Below, piece after piece: positions 7,453 through 17,483 of a stretch of 43,484 bases of DNA. The position numbers and the translations under genes were made by a program. The notes beneath the pieces were generated by a model that was given only the letters and a program-made list of their open reading frames with translations, made no database searches and was not told the origin of the DNA. The stretch covers positions 1 to 43,484 of the forward strand of contig JALTNO010000283.1 in NCBI GenBank assembly GCA_027000645.1, read 5' to 3'. The DNA comes from Paracoccaceae bacterium. GTDB lineage: Bacteria; Pseudomonadota; Alphaproteobacteria; Rhodobacterales; Rhodobacteraceae. Each line of letters opens with the position of its first letter. The stretch's first letter is position 1.

Positions 7453-8343
7453 ATGATCAGATCGATGACGGGGTTTGCCTCGGCCAAGGGGGCGCTTGGG
7501 ACCTATGGCTGGAGCTGGGAGTTGCGCAGCGTCAACGGCAAGGGGCTGGATCTGCGGCTGCGGGTGCCGGACTGGCTCGAGGGGCTGGAGGCGGCCCTGC
7601 GCGCAGAGCTTGCCCGGTCGGTGGCGCGCGGCAACGTCACGCTGACCCTGCGCCTGACCCGCGCCGACGAGGCTGCCGGGCTCAGCCTCAATCCGGGGGC
7701 GCTGGCTTCGGTGCTGGACGCGCTGGCGGCGGTCGAGGCGCAGGCGATGGCGCGCGGTATCGCGCTGGCGCCGTCGCGGGCCAGCGACATCCTTTCGGTT
7801 CGCGGCGTGCTCGAGGCCGGCGCGGGCGATGACGACACCGCGCCGCTGATTGCGCAGTTGAAGGCCGAGTTCCCGGCGCTGGTGCAGGCCTTCGTGACCA
7901 TGCGCGAAGAGGAAGGCGCGGCGCTGGCGCGGATTCTCGGCGACCAGTTGACCATGGTCGAGGCGCTGGTCGCGCAGGCGGCGGAGCTGGCCGAGGCGCG
8001 TCGGGGCCTCATGGCCGAGACGCTGCGCGCGAATCTGGCGCGGGTGATGGAGAATGCCGACGGCGCCGATCCCGACCGGGTGGCGCAGGAGCTGGCGCTG
8101 ATCGCGGTGAAATCCGACGTGAACGAAGAGATTGACCGCCTGCGCGCCCATGTGGCCGCGGCGCGGGCGCTTCTGGACAAGGGCGGGCCGGTGGGGCGCA
8201 AGCTGGATTTCCTGATGCAGGAGTTCAACCGCGAGGCCAACACGCTGTGCTCCAAGGCGCAGAATTCCGAACTTACGGCGGTGGGGCTGGATCTGAAGGC
8301 GGTGATCGACCAGATGCGCGAGCAGGTCCAGAACATCGAATGA
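7453..8343 (+). CDS. yicC: YicC/YloC family endoribonuclease
   Basis: A 296-residue protein with the diagnostic start [13 protein letters not shown] and [20 protein letters not shown], plus the C-terminal YicC domain ([20 protein letters not shown], then T.CSKAQN). YicC proteins are endoribonucleases in E. coli and relatives. The gene precedes gmk with an ATGA or short gap, an arrangement common across bacteria. No obvious ribosome site precedes 7453, but the N-terminus fits the family exactly. Confidence 0.92.
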   Translation: MIRSMTGFASAKGALGTYGWSWELRSVNGKGLDLRLRVPDWLEGLEAALRAELARSVARGNVTLTLRLTRADEAAGLSLNPGALASVLDALAAVEAQAMARGIALAPSRASDILSVRGVLEAGAGDDDTAPLIAQLKAEFPALVQAFVTMREEEGAALARILGDQLTMVEALVAQAAELAEARRGLMAETLRANLARVMENADGADPDRVAQELALIAVKSDVNEEIDRLRAHVAAARALLDKGGPVGRKLDFLMQEFNREANTLCSKAQNSELTAVGLDLKAVIDQMREQVQNIE

Positions 8344-8372
8344 CGACGCGAACGACGACGGGGGACAAGACG

Positions 8373-9014
8373 ATGCCGGATCGGCGCGGGCTGCTCATCA
8401 TCCTGTCCTCGCCTTCGGGCGCGGGCAAATCGACCCTGTCGCGCCGGCTGATGGCGTGGGACCCCACCATCGCCTTTTCGGTCAGCGCCACCACCCGCCG
8501 CCCGCGCCCCGGCGAGGTGGACGGCAGGGACTACCATTTCCTCTCGGAAGAGGAATTCAAGCGCGCGGTGGCGGCGGGCGAGATGCTGGAACATGCCCAT
8601 GTGTTCGGCCATTTCTACGGCTCGCCCCGGGCGGCGGTGCAGGAGGCCATCGAGGCGGGCAAGGACGTGCTGTTCGACATCGACTGGCAGGGGGCGCAGC
8701 AGATCCGCAACTCGGCGCTGGGGCTGCACACGCTGTCGATCTTCCTGCTGCCGCCGTCGATCCGCGAACTGCGCCGCCGGCTGGAAAGCCGCGGCCAGGA
8801 CAGCCCCGAGGTGATCGCGCGGCGGATGCAGAAGAGCTGGGACGAGATCAGCCACTGGGACGGTTACGACTTCGTGCTGATCAATGACGATCTCGACCTG
8901 ACCGAGCGGCGCCTGATCACCATCGTCGAGGCCACCCGCCTGCGCCGCATCCAGCAGCCCGGCCTGACCGAGCATGTCCGTCGGCTGCACCGGGAATTCG
9001 AGGAGATGACATGA
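8373..9014 (+). CDS. gmk: Guanylate kinase
   Basis: Phosphorylates GMP to GDP with ATP. The P-loop SPSGAGKS (residues 13-20), [20 protein letters not shown] for GMP binding and [10 protein letters not shown] are all present, in 213 residues. The start at 8373 has GGGGGA seven bases upstream. An in-frame ATG at 8340 overlaps the yicC stop as ATGA and would add eleven residues. The gamma-carbonic anhydrase gene overlaps its 3' end by four bases. Confidence 0.96.
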   Translation: MPDRRGLLIILSSPSGAGKSTLSRRLMAWDPTIAFSVSATTRRPRPGEVDGRDYHFLSEEEFKRAVAAGEMLEHAHVFGHFYGSPRAAVQEAIEAGKDVLFDIDWQGAQQIRNSALGLHTLSIFLLPPSIRELRRRLESRGQDSPEVIARRMQKSWDEISHWDGYDFVLINDDLDLTERRLITIVEATRLRRIQQPGLTEHVRRLHREFEEMT

Positions 9015-9535
9015 CCATATACGCGCTTGACGGCCATGTGCCGCAGATCCACCCCGACGCCTGGGTGGCGCCCGATGCCAACCTGATCGGCAAGGTGGTG
9101 CTTGAGGCGGGCGCCAGCGTCTGGTTCGGCACCACCATCCGCGCCGATCACGAGGAAATCCGCATCGGCGAAGGCAGCAACGTGCAGGAAAACTGCGTGA
9201 TGCATGTGGATCCCGGCTATCCGGTGGTGGTGGGGAAGGGCTGCACCATCGGCCACAAGGCGATCCTGCATGGCTGCACCCTGGCCGACAACGTGCTGGT
9301 GGGCATCGGGGCGGTGGTGCTGAACGGGGCGCGCATCGGCCGCAACTGCCTGATCGGCGCCGGCGCGCTGGTGACCGAGGGCAAGGTGATCCCCGACAAT
9401 TCCCTGGTCATGGGCATGCCGGGCAAGGTGGTGCGCGAGATCGACGATGCCAATGCCGAACGGATTGCGCGCGGCGCCGTGCACTACCGCGAACATGCCC
9501 GCATGTTCCGCGACCGGCTGGCGGTGGTCGAATGA
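9011..9535 (+). CDS. Gamma-carbonic anhydrase family protein
   Basis: A left-handed beta-helix protein of 174 residues built of hexapeptide repeats. Three histidines at 65, 82 and 87 ([15 protein letters not shown]) are in the positions that bind the metal in gamma-class enzymes. Family members are carbonic anhydrases or related CoA-metabolism proteins, and activity cannot be told from sequence. The ATGA overlap with gmk puts it in the yicC-gmk transcript. Confidence 0.85.
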   Translation: MTIYALDGHVPQIHPDAWVAPDANLIGKVVLEAGASVWFGTTIRADHEEIRIGEGSNVQENCVMHVDPGYPVVVGKGCTIGHKAILHGCTLADNVLVGIGAVVLNGARIGRNCLIGAGALVTEGKVIPDNSLVMGMPGKVVREIDDANAERIARGAVHYREHARMFRDRLAVVE

Positions 9536-9579
9536 CGCGGGGGATGCGCCCGCTGTGCCGCCGCCCCGGGGGCTGAGCC

Positions 9580-10662
9580 ATGCCGGGGCGGCTGATTGCC
9601 GATCTGCTTGAGGCGGTGCCGATGCCGGCGCTGCTGGTGGACCGGGCCGAGCGCGTCGTCGCCGCCAATGCTGCCGCGCAACGACTGCTGGGCGAGGGAC
9701 TGGCCGGGCGGCATGTCTCGCTGTTCCTGCGTCAGCCGCCGGTGCTCGCGGCGATCGAGGCCAGCCTGCGCGACGGCCGCCCCCGCACCGCCCGTCACCA
9801 CGCCGATTCGCCGGCCGGAGAAACCGTCTACGAAGTGACCTGCCGGCCTGTTCACGACATTCCCCCGGGCGATGGCGAGGACGGCGAAGGGGCGCTGCGC
9901 GACGGGCTGCTGTTGTGCCTGCGCGACGTGACCGACATGCGCAAGGCGACCGAGATGCGCCGCGATTTCGTCGCCAATGTCAGCCACGAGCTGCGCACGC
10001 CGCTGACCGCGCTCATGGGCTTCATCGAAACCCTGCGCGGCCCGGCCCGCGACGACCCGGCGGCGCGCGAACGCTTCCTGTCGATCATGGAGGCCGAGGC
10101 CGCGCGCATGAACCGGCTGGTATCGGACCTGTTGTCGCTCAACCGCGTGGAAAGCGAGGAACGCGTGCGTCCGCAGGCGCGGGTGGAGCTGCGTGGCATC
10201 CTCGACTCCACCCTGCGCACGCTGGCGCCGGTGGCCGAAGGCGCCGGCGTCGCGCTGAAGCTGGAGGCCCCCGATGGCGCGGTCGAGGTTCCGGGCGATC
10301 CGGATCAGTTGCGGCAGATCTTCGTCAACCTTGTCGAGAATGCGATCAAGTATGGCGGCTCGGGCGGCCGGGTGACGGTGACGCTGACCCGCGTCGATCA
10401 CAACCCGGCGCTGCGCGGCCCGGCGGTGCGGGTGGCGGTCGCGGACCGGGGGCCGGGCATCGAATCGCACCACCTGCCGCGCCTGACCGAGCGGTTCTAC
10501 CGCGCCGATGCGCATCGTTCGCGCGCCCTGGGTGGAACCGGGCTGGGACTGGCCATCGTCAAGCACATCGTAAACCGCCACCGCGGGCGGCTGAAGATCG
10601 ACAGCCGCCCCGGCGAAGGTGCGACCTTTACCGTGAGCCTTCCCGCGAACCGGCCCGGATGA
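9580..10662 (+). CDS. phoR: Phosphate regulon sensor kinase PhoR (soluble form)
   Basis: A 360-residue histidine kinase: PAS domain (about 7-120), H-box VANVSHELRTPLTAL with phospho-acceptor His136, then N-box (LVENAIKYGG), G1 (VADRGPGIE) and G2 (GGTGLGLAIVKHIV). It precedes pstS and is in line with phoB, so PhoR is the natural reading. There is no transmembrane segment at the N-terminus, unlike E. coli PhoR, so it should reach the PstSCAB-PhoU complex from the cytoplasm or through the PAS domain. It starts 44 bases behind the carbonic anhydrase gene. Confidence 0.9.
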   Translation: MPGRLIADLLEAVPMPALLVDRAERVVAANAAAQRLLGEGLAGRHVSLFLRQPPVLAAIEASLRDGRPRTARHHADSPAGETVYEVTCRPVHDIPPGDGEDGEGALRDGLLLCLRDVTDMRKATEMRRDFVANVSHELRTPLTALMGFIETLRGPARDDPAARERFLSIMEAEAARMNRLVSDLLSLNRVESEERVRPQARVELRGILDSTLRTLAPVAEGAGVALKLEAPDGAVEVPGDPDQLRQIFVNLVENAIKYGGSGGRVTVTLTRVDHNPALRGPAVRVAVADRGPGIESHHLPRLTERFYRADAHRSRALGGTGLGLAIVKHIVNRHRGRLKIDSRPGEGATFTVSLPANRPG

Positions 10663-10768
10663 GCGCGCGCCCTGCCTAGGCCCGGCACCGGCAGACCGGC
10701 TCCGGCCACGGGCGCCATGCAGTCCCCGAATGGCAGCCTTGCGGCGAATTGCGCGGTCGATCCCCGAT

Positions 10769-10797
10769 CTGTCATGAAACTGTTACGTAACCGTCAC
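10769..10797 (+). promoter_or_regulatory. Triple Pho box upstream of pstS
   Basis: Three 7-bp units, CTGTCAT (10769), CTGTTAC (10780) and CCGTCAC (10791), are spaced 11 bp apart and separated by AT-rich tetramers GAAA and GTAA. This matches the PhoB-binding direct-repeat consensus, so PhoB~P should activate pstS here. The element lies 85 bases upstream of the pstS start. The rest of 10663-10881 holds no gene. Confidence 0.9.
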
Positions 10798-10881
10798 AAA
10801 AGCTTTGACCGGAATCGGTAGCCACTGCCGCGAGATCGTCACGGGGATGATCGCATCAACTTCCAACGCACGGAGACACGC

Positions 10882-11880
10882 ATGTCTTTCCTGAAAATTG
10901 CCGCTTCCGCCCTGGTCGTCGCCGGCATTTCGGCCTCGGCCGCCGCTGCCCGCGAACAGATCCGCATCGTGGGTTCATCCACGGTGTTCCCGTTCTCGAC
11001 CGCCGTGGCCGAGCAGTTCGGCAAGACCACCGATTTCAAGACCCCGGTGGTGGAATCCACCGGCTCGGGCGGTGGGCTGAAGCTGTTCTGCGCCGGTGTC
11101 GGGCAGGAACACCCCGACATCGCCAATTCCTCGCGCCGGATGAAGGCCAAGGAATTCAGGACCTGCCAGGAAAACGGCGTCACCGACATCACCGAGGTGG
11201 TCATCGGCTTTGACGGCATCGTCATCGCCAATGCCATGGAAGCGCCCGAGTTTTCCCTCACCCGCGCGCAGCTGTGGACCGCGCTGGCCGCCGCCGGCCC
11301 GCGGCCCAAGACCTGGGACGAGGTGGACCCCTCGCTGCCGGCCACGAAGATCGAGGTTCTCGGCCCGCCGCCCTCTTCGGGCACCAGAGATGCCTTCGAG
11401 GAGCTGGTGATGATCGAGGGTTGCCGCGCGGCCGGCAACGAAAAGTCCTTCTGCAAGAAGGAAGGCAAGGAAGTCCGCGATGACGGCCCCTATGTCGAGG
11501 CGGGCGAGAACGACAACCTGATCGTCTCCAAGCTGGAGGCCAATCCCAATGCGCTGGGCATCTTCGGCTTCTCCTTCCTCGACCAGAACGCCGACGCCAT
11601 CAAGGGCGCCTGGGTGGACGATGTGGAACCCACCTTCGAGAACATCTCGGACGGCTCCTACCCGGTGTCGCGTTCGCTCTACTTCTACATCAAGAATGCC
11701 CATGTGGGGGTGGTGCCCGGGATCCGGGAATACGCCACCGAGTTCCTCTCGGACGCGGCCACGGGCGAGGACGGCTATCTCGTGGACAAGGGGCTGATCC
11801 CGCTGCCGAAAGAGCGCCACGACGAGATGCGCGAGGCGGTGGCCGGGCTGGTCCCGATGACCGGCGAAGGGCTGAACTGA
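10882..11880 (+). CDS. pstS: Phosphate ABC transporter substrate-binding protein
   Basis: A 332-residue periplasmic phosphate-binding protein. Residues 1-23 are a signal peptide ending ASAAAA before REQIRIVGSSTVFPFS; the STVFPF motif, ESTGSGGG and SSGTRDAF contact phosphate in the family. The start has GGAG at the right distance. It is the first gene of pstSCAB-phoU-phoB and is directly under the triple Pho box. Confidence 0.96.
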   Translation: MSFLKIAASALVVAGISASAAAAREQIRIVGSSTVFPFSTAVAEQFGKTTDFKTPVVESTGSGGGLKLFCAGVGQEHPDIANSSRRMKAKEFRTCQENGVTDITEVVIGFDGIVIANAMEAPEFSLTRAQLWTALAAAGPRPKTWDEVDPSLPATKIEVLGPPPSSGTRDAFEELVMIEGCRAAGNEKSFCKKEGKEVRDDGPYVEAGENDNLIVSKLEANPNALGIFGFSFLDQNADAIKGAWVDDVEPTFENISDGSYPVSRSLYFYIKNAHVGVVPGIREYATEFLSDAATGEDGYLVDKGLIPLPKERHDEMREAVAGLVPMTGEGLN

Positions 11881-11956
11881 AGCGGCATGAGACAGGCGGC
11901 CGGCACGGGTGCCGGTCGCCGGGCTGCATCCGAGGGCGGGCAAACGGGGCGCAAAC

Positions 11957-13333
11957 ATGACCACGATCCTGGCAGTTCTGGTTCTTCTGGCGGCGCTGGC
12001 GGCCTTTGTCCTGGGGCGGCAGCGGGCCGTGCAGCTGGCCGGATCCACGCCTTCGGCACTGCATTCGCGGCCGGCCTATCACGGGGCGTTCGGCCTGCTG
12101 GTGGTGCTGCTGTCGGGATGGGGGGCGCTGATCCTGGTGGCAAGCATCTCGGCCTGGCATGTGGAACAGGCGCTGATGGACCAGATCGCCCGGGCCGCCC
12201 CGGGGACCGAGATCATCGAGCGCCAGCTGATCCTGTCCGATGCCCGCGCGTTGGCCGCCGGGCGCGTGGCCTCCTCCACCGACGAGCTGCGCCAGCAGGT
12301 GGCGGCGCGCTATGCCTCGCTGGTCACGATCTGGGGCTGGGTCCAGATGGGGGTGGTGCTGGGGGTCACGGCGCTGGCCTTCGGCTGGTCGCTGCGCAGG
12401 ATCGCGCTGGACTGGCGGGCCCGGAACCGGACCGAGGCGATCGTCAAGGCGATCCTGGCGGTGACCGCGGCGGTGGCGGTGCTGACCACCATCGGCATCG
12501 TCCTGTCGCTGATCTTCGAGACCGTCAGCTTTTTCGGCAATATCGGCTGGCGGGTGGACAAGTTCCTGTTCGGTACCACCTGGAGCCCCCTTTCGGGCAT
12601 CAGCGCCGGCCGGATCGACCCGGACAAGGTGGGGGTGGTTCCCCTGTTCGCCGGCACCCTGATGGTGACCTTCATCGCCATGGCGGTGGCGGTTCCGATC
12701 GGGCTTTTCGCCGCGATCTACCTTTCCGATTTCGCCGGGCCCCGGGCGCGGGCGGTGGCCAAGCCGATGCTGGAGCTTCTGGCCGGCATCCCGACGGTGG
12801 TCTACGGCTTCTTCGCGGCCATCACCGTGGCGCCGCTGCTGCGCGACGGGGGGGGCGCGCTGGGGCTGTCCATTGCCTCGGAATCGGCGCTGGTGGCGGG
12901 GCTGGTCATGGGGGTGATGATCATTCCCTTCATCTCGTCCCTGTCCGACGACGTGATCAACGCGGTGCCGCAGGCGCTGCGCGACGGGTCCTATGCTCTG
13001 GGTGCCACCAGGGCGGAAACCGTGACCAAGGTGGTCCTGCCGGCGGCGCTGCCGGGGATCGTCTCGGCCGGGCTGCTGGGGTTTTCGCGGGCGGTGGGCG
13101 AGACCATGATCGTGGTCATGGCGGCCGGGCAGGGGGCGAACCTGACTGCCAATCCGCTTGAGGCGGTGACCACGGTGACGGTGCAGATCGTGATGCTGAT
13201 CACCGGCGATACCGAGGCCACCATTGCCGCCGGTCCGGCCTTTTCGCTGGGGTTCACGCTGTTCGTGATCACCCTGCTGATGAATGTGGCGGCCCAGAAG
13301 CTGGTGGCCCGCTACCGCGAAATCTATGACTGA
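11957..13333 (+). CDS. pstC: Phosphate ABC transporter permease PstC
   Basis: An inner-membrane permease of 458 residues with the MetI-like core and the EAA-type loop (PQALRDGSYALGATRAETVT). An N-terminal extension of about 170 residues has three hydrophobic helices (starting MTTILAVLVLLAALAAFVLG), as in the alphaproteobacterial form that is longer than E. coli PstC. The ATG at 11957 is chosen because it opens directly onto a membrane helix; a GTG at 11909 adds a charged leader without support. It partners PstA. Confidence 0.93.
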   Translation: MTTILAVLVLLAALAAFVLGRQRAVQLAGSTPSALHSRPAYHGAFGLLVVLLSGWGALILVASISAWHVEQALMDQIARAAPGTEIIERQLILSDARALAAGRVASSTDELRQQVAARYASLVTIWGWVQMGVVLGVTALAFGWSLRRIALDWRARNRTEAIVKAILAVTAAVAVLTTIGIVLSLIFETVSFFGNIGWRVDKFLFGTTWSPLSGISAGRIDPDKVGVVPLFAGTLMVTFIAMAVAVPIGLFAAIYLSDFAGPRARAVAKPMLELLAGIPTVVYGFFAAITVAPLLRDGGGALGLSIASESALVAGLVMGVMIIPFISSLSDDVINAVPQALRDGSYALGATRAETVTKVVLPAALPGIVSAGLLGFSRAVGETMIVVMAAGQGANLTANPLEAVTTVTVQIVMLITGDTEATIAAGPAFSLGFTLFVITLLMNVAAQKLVARYREIYD

Positions 13334-13343
13334 GGGCGCAGAC

Positions 13344-15137
13344 ATGGCGGACCCGGCCCGTTCCACCCCCCGTTTCACCCATGGCAGGCTGATCGATGCG
13401 GAAAAGACCAATCCGCGCCTGCGCAGGCGCCGCCGCGCGGTGTGGCGGCTGAAGGCCTACGGCATCGCGGCCATCGTGGTCTCGGCGCTGGCGCTGCTGG
13501 CGCTTCTGTCCTCGGTGGTGGTGCAGACGGGCAAGGCGCTGACCGAGTCCTACATCACCCTGCCGGTGACGCTGGACGCGGCGAAGATCGACCCCGACGG
13601 CACGGGCGAGCCGAAGGTCATCCTGCGCGGCGATTTCGGAGCCATCACCAAGCAGGCGCTGCGCGAGCTCTTCCCGCAAGTGAAAAGCCGCAAGGCGAAG
13701 AAGCAGCTCTACGGGTTGGTCTCGTCGGGCGCCGCCTTCGAACTGGCAGCGAAGGTGGCGGCCGATCCGTCGCTGCTGGACCAGAGGATCACCTTCGACT
13801 TTCTCGCCTCGGACGTGACCGACCTCTATCTCAAGGGCGAATTCGGCCGGCTGAACCCGATGCCTGCCGGGGGCGCGCTGAGCGTCGCGAAGAAGGGCCG
13901 GATCTACGAGATCACCAGCACCGCCCCCGATTTCGCCGCCGCGATGGAGCAGATCCGGGCCCGCCTGAGCAACGATGCGCGGCTTTTGCGGGTGAAGGCG
14001 GCGCTTCAGAACAACGGCGCGGCGGCGTTCCGCCAGCGCGCCGAAGAGGCCGAAACCGAAGAGGCCCGCGCCAAGGCGCTGGCCGAGGCCGACTCGCGCG
14101 CGGCCCGGCGCGACGCGTTTCTGGCCGAGGCGGCGAAGCTGGAGGCGCGCGCCGCCGGCACCGGCGCCGAAAAGCTGACCCGCCGCGACCGGTCGCTGAT
14201 GATCCACGTGGCCGGCGGCTGGCTGAAGCTGACCAGGATCGCCCCCGACCGGGCCGAGGCGGTGGCGCTCACCCCCCTGAGCGCGCCGGTCGAGGGCGAG
14301 ACGGAGTGGTCCTTCTACCTTTCCGACCTGCCCGAATCCGCGCGCAAGTTTTCCGACCTGTCTGTGGCGCTGGTCGAGGATCTGGCCGCGCGCGGGGCGG
14401 TGAAAAGCGTGTTCAACTGGCGCTTCTTCACCGCCAGCGATTCGCGCGAGCCGGAACTGGCCGGCATTCGCGGCGCGGCGGTGGGGTCGTTCTGGACCAT
14501 GCTGGTGACCTTCCTGCTGGCCTTCCCGGTGGGGGTGCTGGCGGCGATCTATCTCGAGGAATTCGCCCCCCGCAACCGCATCACCGCCTTCATCGAGGTC
14601 AACATCAACAACCTTGCGGCGGTGCCGTCGATCATCTTCGGGCTGCTGGGGCTGGCGGTGGTGATCGGGTTCATGGGCGTGCCGCGCTCGTCGCCGCTGG
14701 CGGGGGGGATCGTGATGGCGCTGATGACGCTGCCGACGATCATCATCGCCTCGCGCGCGGCCATTGCCGCGGTGCCGCCCTCGATCCGCGAGGCGGCGCT
14801 GGGGGTGGGGGCCTCGCACCAGCAGGCGGTGTTCCACCACGTGCTGCCGCTGGCGGTGCCGGGGATGCTGACCGGCGCCATCCTGGGCATGGCCCGCGCG
14901 CTGGGCGAGACCGCGCCGCTGATCATGATCGGCATGGTGGCCTTCATCGTCGATGTGCCGCGCGGCATCACCGACAGCGCCACCGTTCTGCCGGTGCAGA
15001 TCTACCGCTGGTCGGATTTCCCCGAACGCGCCTTCGAGGCCCGCACCGGCGCGGCAATCGCGGTTCTGCTGCTGTTTCTGGTGGCGATGAATGCTATTGC
15101 AATCCTGTTGCGCCGCCGTTTCGAACGCCGCTGGTAG
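13344..15137 (+). CDS. pstA: Phosphate ABC transporter permease PstA with large periplasmic domain
   Basis: A permease of about 597 residues. After a basic N-terminus ([13 protein letters not shown]) comes one helix, then about 300 residues of mostly charged, partly coiled-coil sequence (the DUF3333-type domain), then the PstA core with [19 protein letters not shown]. The extra domain is usual in this clade. The start at 13344 has GAGGG seven bases upstream; an ATG at 13326 overlaps the pstC stop and is the alternative. Confidence 0.92.
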   Translation: MADPARSTPRFTHGRLIDAEKTNPRLRRRRRAVWRLKAYGIAAIVVSALALLALLSSVVVQTGKALTESYITLPVTLDAAKIDPDGTGEPKVILRGDFGAITKQALRELFPQVKSRKAKKQLYGLVSSGAAFELAAKVAADPSLLDQRITFDFLASDVTDLYLKGEFGRLNPMPAGGALSVAKKGRIYEITSTAPDFAAAMEQIRARLSNDARLLRVKAALQNNGAAAFRQRAEEAETEEARAKALAEADSRAARRDAFLAEAAKLEARAAGTGAEKLTRRDRSLMIHVAGGWLKLTRIAPDRAEAVALTPLSAPVEGETEWSFYLSDLPESARKFSDLSVALVEDLAARGAVKSVFNWRFFTASDSREPELAGIRGAAVGSFWTMLVTFLLAFPVGVLAAIYLEEFAPRNRITAFIEVNINNLAAVPSIIFGLLGLAVVIGFMGVPRSSPLAGGIVMALMTLPTIIIASRAAIAAVPPSIREAALGVGASHQQAVFHHVLPLAVPGMLTGAILGMARALGETAPLIMIGMVAFIVDVPRGITDSATVLPVQIYRWSDFPERAFEARTGAAIAVLLLFLVAMNAIAILLRRRFERRW

Positions 15138-15160
15138 GGGCCGCCCGGGGGATTGGTGCG

Positions 15161-15961
15161 ATGAATGACATGCGATTTGTGGAGAGACAGGTGACCACCA
15201 CCACCGAGATCAAGTTCGCCGCCCGCAACGTCAACGTCTTCTATGGCGACGCGCAGGCGATTCACGACGTCAGCGTGGACATCGAGGACAAGACCGTGAC
15301 CGCCTTCATCGGTCCGTCGGGCTGCGGCAAGTCCACCTTCCTGCGCTGCCTCAACCGGATGAACGACACCATCCCGATCTGCCGGGTGGAAGGCGACATC
15401 CGCCTCGACGGCGAGGACATCTACGACCGGCGGGTGGATCCGGTGCAGCTCAGGGCCCGCGTCGGCATGGTGTTCCAGAAGCCCAACCCCTTCCCCAAGT
15501 CGATCTATGACAACGTGGCCTACGGGCCGCGCATCCACGGGCTGGCCGCCAGCAAGGCGGAGCTGGACGAGATCGTCGAACGCGCCCTGCGCCGCGGCGC
15601 TCTCTGGGACGAGGTCAAGGACCGGCTGGATGCGCCCGGCACCGGTCTGTCGGGCGGCCAGCAGCAGCGGCTGTGCATCGCCCGGGCCGTGGCCACCGAG
15701 CCCGAGGTGCTGCTGATGGACGAGCCGTGCTCGGCGCTCGATCCGATTGCCACCGCGCAGGTGGAAGAGCTGATCGACGAGTTGCGCGAGCGCTATTCGG
15801 TGGTGATCGTGACCCATTCCATGCAGCAGGCGGCGCGGGTGAGCCAGAAGACCGCCTTCTTCCATCTGGGCCATCTTGTCGAGTTCGGCGAGACCGGGCA
15901 GATCTTCACCAACCCCGAAGATCCCCGCACCGAAAGCTACATCACCGGCCGCATCGGCTGA
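15161..15961 (+). CDS. pstB: Phosphate ABC transporter ATP-binding protein
   Basis: The 266-residue ATPase of the phosphate importer. Walker A is GPSGCGKST, the signature is [14 protein letters not shown], Walker B is [11 protein letters not shown] and the switch is [11 protein letters not shown]. Phosphate-specific features such as [20 protein letters not shown] are present. The start at 15161 has GGGGGA eight bases upstream, and a second ATG lies three codons later. Confidence 0.97.
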   Translation: MNDMRFVERQVTTTTEIKFAARNVNVFYGDAQAIHDVSVDIEDKTVTAFIGPSGCGKSTFLRCLNRMNDTIPICRVEGDIRLDGEDIYDRRVDPVQLRARVGMVFQKPNPFPKSIYDNVAYGPRIHGLAASKAELDEIVERALRRGALWDEVKDRLDAPGTGLSGGQQQRLCIARAVATEPEVLLMDEPCSALDPIATAQVEELIDELRERYSVVIVTHSMQQAARVSQKTAFFHLGHLVEFGETGQIFTNPEDPRTESYITGRIG

Positions 15962-15977
15962 GCAGGGAGTCCGCGCC

Positions 15978-16682
15978 ATGACCGAACATCACATCGCTTC
16001 CGCCTTCGACCGCGATCTCGAGGCGATCCAGGCCCGGATCATGAAGATGGGCGGGCTGGTGGAGGCCGCGATCAAGGACGCTGCCCGGTCGCTCGAGACC
16101 CGCGACGAGGAGCTGGCCGAAAAGGTGCGCCGGGCTGACGCGGCCATCGACGAGCTGGAAGACCTCATCAATGCCGAAACCGCGCGGGTGATCGCGCTGC
16201 GCGCGCCCACGGCCAGCGACCTGCGCATCGTGCTGGCGGTAATGAAGATCGCGGCCAATCTCGAACGGATCGGGGATTATGCCAAGAACATCGCCAAGCG
16301 CACGGTGGTCCTGGCGCAGGTACCCCCGGTCGGCGACAGCGCCGCGGCGCTGCGGCGCATGGCGCGCGAGGTGGCGCGGATGCTCCAGGATGCGCTGGAC
16401 GCCTATGTGCAGCGCGATGTGGAACTGGCGGCGGACGTGATCGAGCGCGACCGCGACGTGGACCAGATGTACAACGCGCTGTTTCGCGAGCTGCTGACCT
16501 TCATGATGGAGGATGCCCGCAACATCACCCCGGCCATGCATCTGCATTTCATTGCCAAGAACATCGAGCGCATGGGCGATCACGTCACCAACATTGCCGA
16601 GCAGCTGATCTACCAGGTGACCGGGCAGCGCCCGACCGAGGAACGGCCCAAGGCCGACCGCACCTCGACCGGCGGCGGCTGA
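15978..16682 (+). CDS. phoU: Phosphate transport system regulator PhoU
   Basis: A 234-residue all-helical protein with two PhoU repeats, each carrying an (E/D)xxxD type metal motif (for example LERIGDYAKNIAKR and IERMGDHVTNIAEQ). PhoU links PstSCAB to PhoR and holds the kinase in the inhibitory state when phosphate is ample. The ATG at 15978 follows AGGGAG. It lies 16 bases behind pstB. Confidence 0.96.
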   Translation: MTEHHIASAFDRDLEAIQARIMKMGGLVEAAIKDAARSLETRDEELAEKVRRADAAIDELEDLINAETARVIALRAPTASDLRIVLAVMKIAANLERIGDYAKNIAKRTVVLAQVPPVGDSAAALRRMAREVARMLQDALDAYVQRDVELAADVIERDRDVDQMYNALFRELLTFMMEDARNITPAMHLHFIAKNIERMGDHVTNIAEQLIYQVTGQRPTEERPKADRTSTGGG

Positions 16683-16692
16683 GGGGGCGGCG

Positions 16693-17382
16693 ATGGCGGG
16701 CGATCAGCCGCTGGTTCTGGTGGTCGAGGACGAATCGGCCCAGCGCGAGGTTCTGGCCTACAACCTCGAGGCCGAGGGGTTCCGGGTGGCCCGCGCCGCC
16801 GATGGCGAAGAGGCGATGCTGCTGGTGGCCGAGGATCGCCCCGACGTGATCGTTCTGGACTGGATGATGCCGCGGCTGAGCGGGATCGAGGTCTGCCGGC
16901 GGTTGAAGCTGCGCCCCGAGACGCGGACGATCCCGGTCATCATGCTGTCGGCCCGCACCGAAGAGGTGGACCGTGTGCGCGGGCTGGAGACGGGGGCGGA
17001 TGATTACGTGGTCAAGCCCTACTCGGTGGTCGAGCTGATGGCGCGGGTGAAGGCGCAGCTGCGCCGGGTTCGTCCGGCCTCGGCCGGGGTGCGGCTGGAA
17101 TTCGGGGATATCGTCCTTGATGCCGAAACCCATCGGGTCAGCCGGGCCGGGCGCGAGCTGAAGCTGGGCCCGACCGAGTTCCGCCTGCTGGCGGCGCTGA
17201 TGGAACGGCCGGGGCGGGTGTGGAGCCGCGAAAGCCTGCTGGACCGGGTGTGGGGGCGCGACGTCTATGTGGATACGCGGACGGTGGATGTGCATATCGG
17301 CCGGCTGCGCAAGGCGCTGACGCGCCATGGCGGCGCAGATCCCGTGCGTACGGTGCGTGGCGCGGGCTATGCGCTGGGATAG
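16693..17382 (+). CDS. phoB: Phosphate regulon response regulator PhoB
   Basis: An OmpR-family regulator of 229 residues. The receiver domain has the acidic pair in VEDE, phospho-acceptor Asp56 (VIVLDWMMP) and the Lys of VVKPYS; the winged helix ends RTVDVHIGRLRKAL. It is last in the pst operon and should bind the Pho boxes at 10769-10797, closing the loop. The start has GAGGGG upstream. Confidence 0.95.
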   Translation: MAGDQPLVLVVEDESAQREVLAYNLEAEGFRVARAADGEEAMLLVAEDRPDVIVLDWMMPRLSGIEVCRRLKLRPETRTIPVIMLSARTEEVDRVRGLETGADDYVVKPYSVVELMARVKAQLRRVRPASAGVRLEFGDIVLDAETHRVSRAGRELKLGPTEFRLLAALMERPGRVWSRESLLDRVWGRDVYVDTRTVDVHIGRLRKALTRHGGADPVRTVRGAGYALG

Positions 17383-17409
17383 GGACGGGGACGGATCGGA
17401 GCAGCGGGG

Positions 17410-17472
17410 AGGGGGCTCTGCCCCCTCGGCCCTGCGGGCCTCACCCCCGGAGTATTTCAGGCAAGATGAAGG
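17410..17472 (+). repeat. Intergenic modular repeat, copy 2
   Basis: Module one is an AGGGGG/CCCCCT hairpin with CTCTG loop (17410-17426). Module two is the inverted repeat GGCCC/GGGCC (17428-17440). Module three is the core CCCCCGGAGTATTT then CAGGCAAGATGAAGG (17444-17472). It occupies the whole gap between convergent phoB and xthA, where it could stop transcription from both sides. Confidence 0.75.
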
Positions 17473-17483
17473 GGGCTGCGGTT

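Noticed and set aside
13284-15137. pstA starting at 13284 inside pstC
   Set aside because: The extra N-terminus is an out-of-frame reading of the pstC end; the starts at 13326 and 13344 fit better.
17017-17382. A separate regulator gene reading through the end of phoB into the repeat
   Set aside because: The longer frame is out of phase with PhoB and continues only because of the repeat's base composition.
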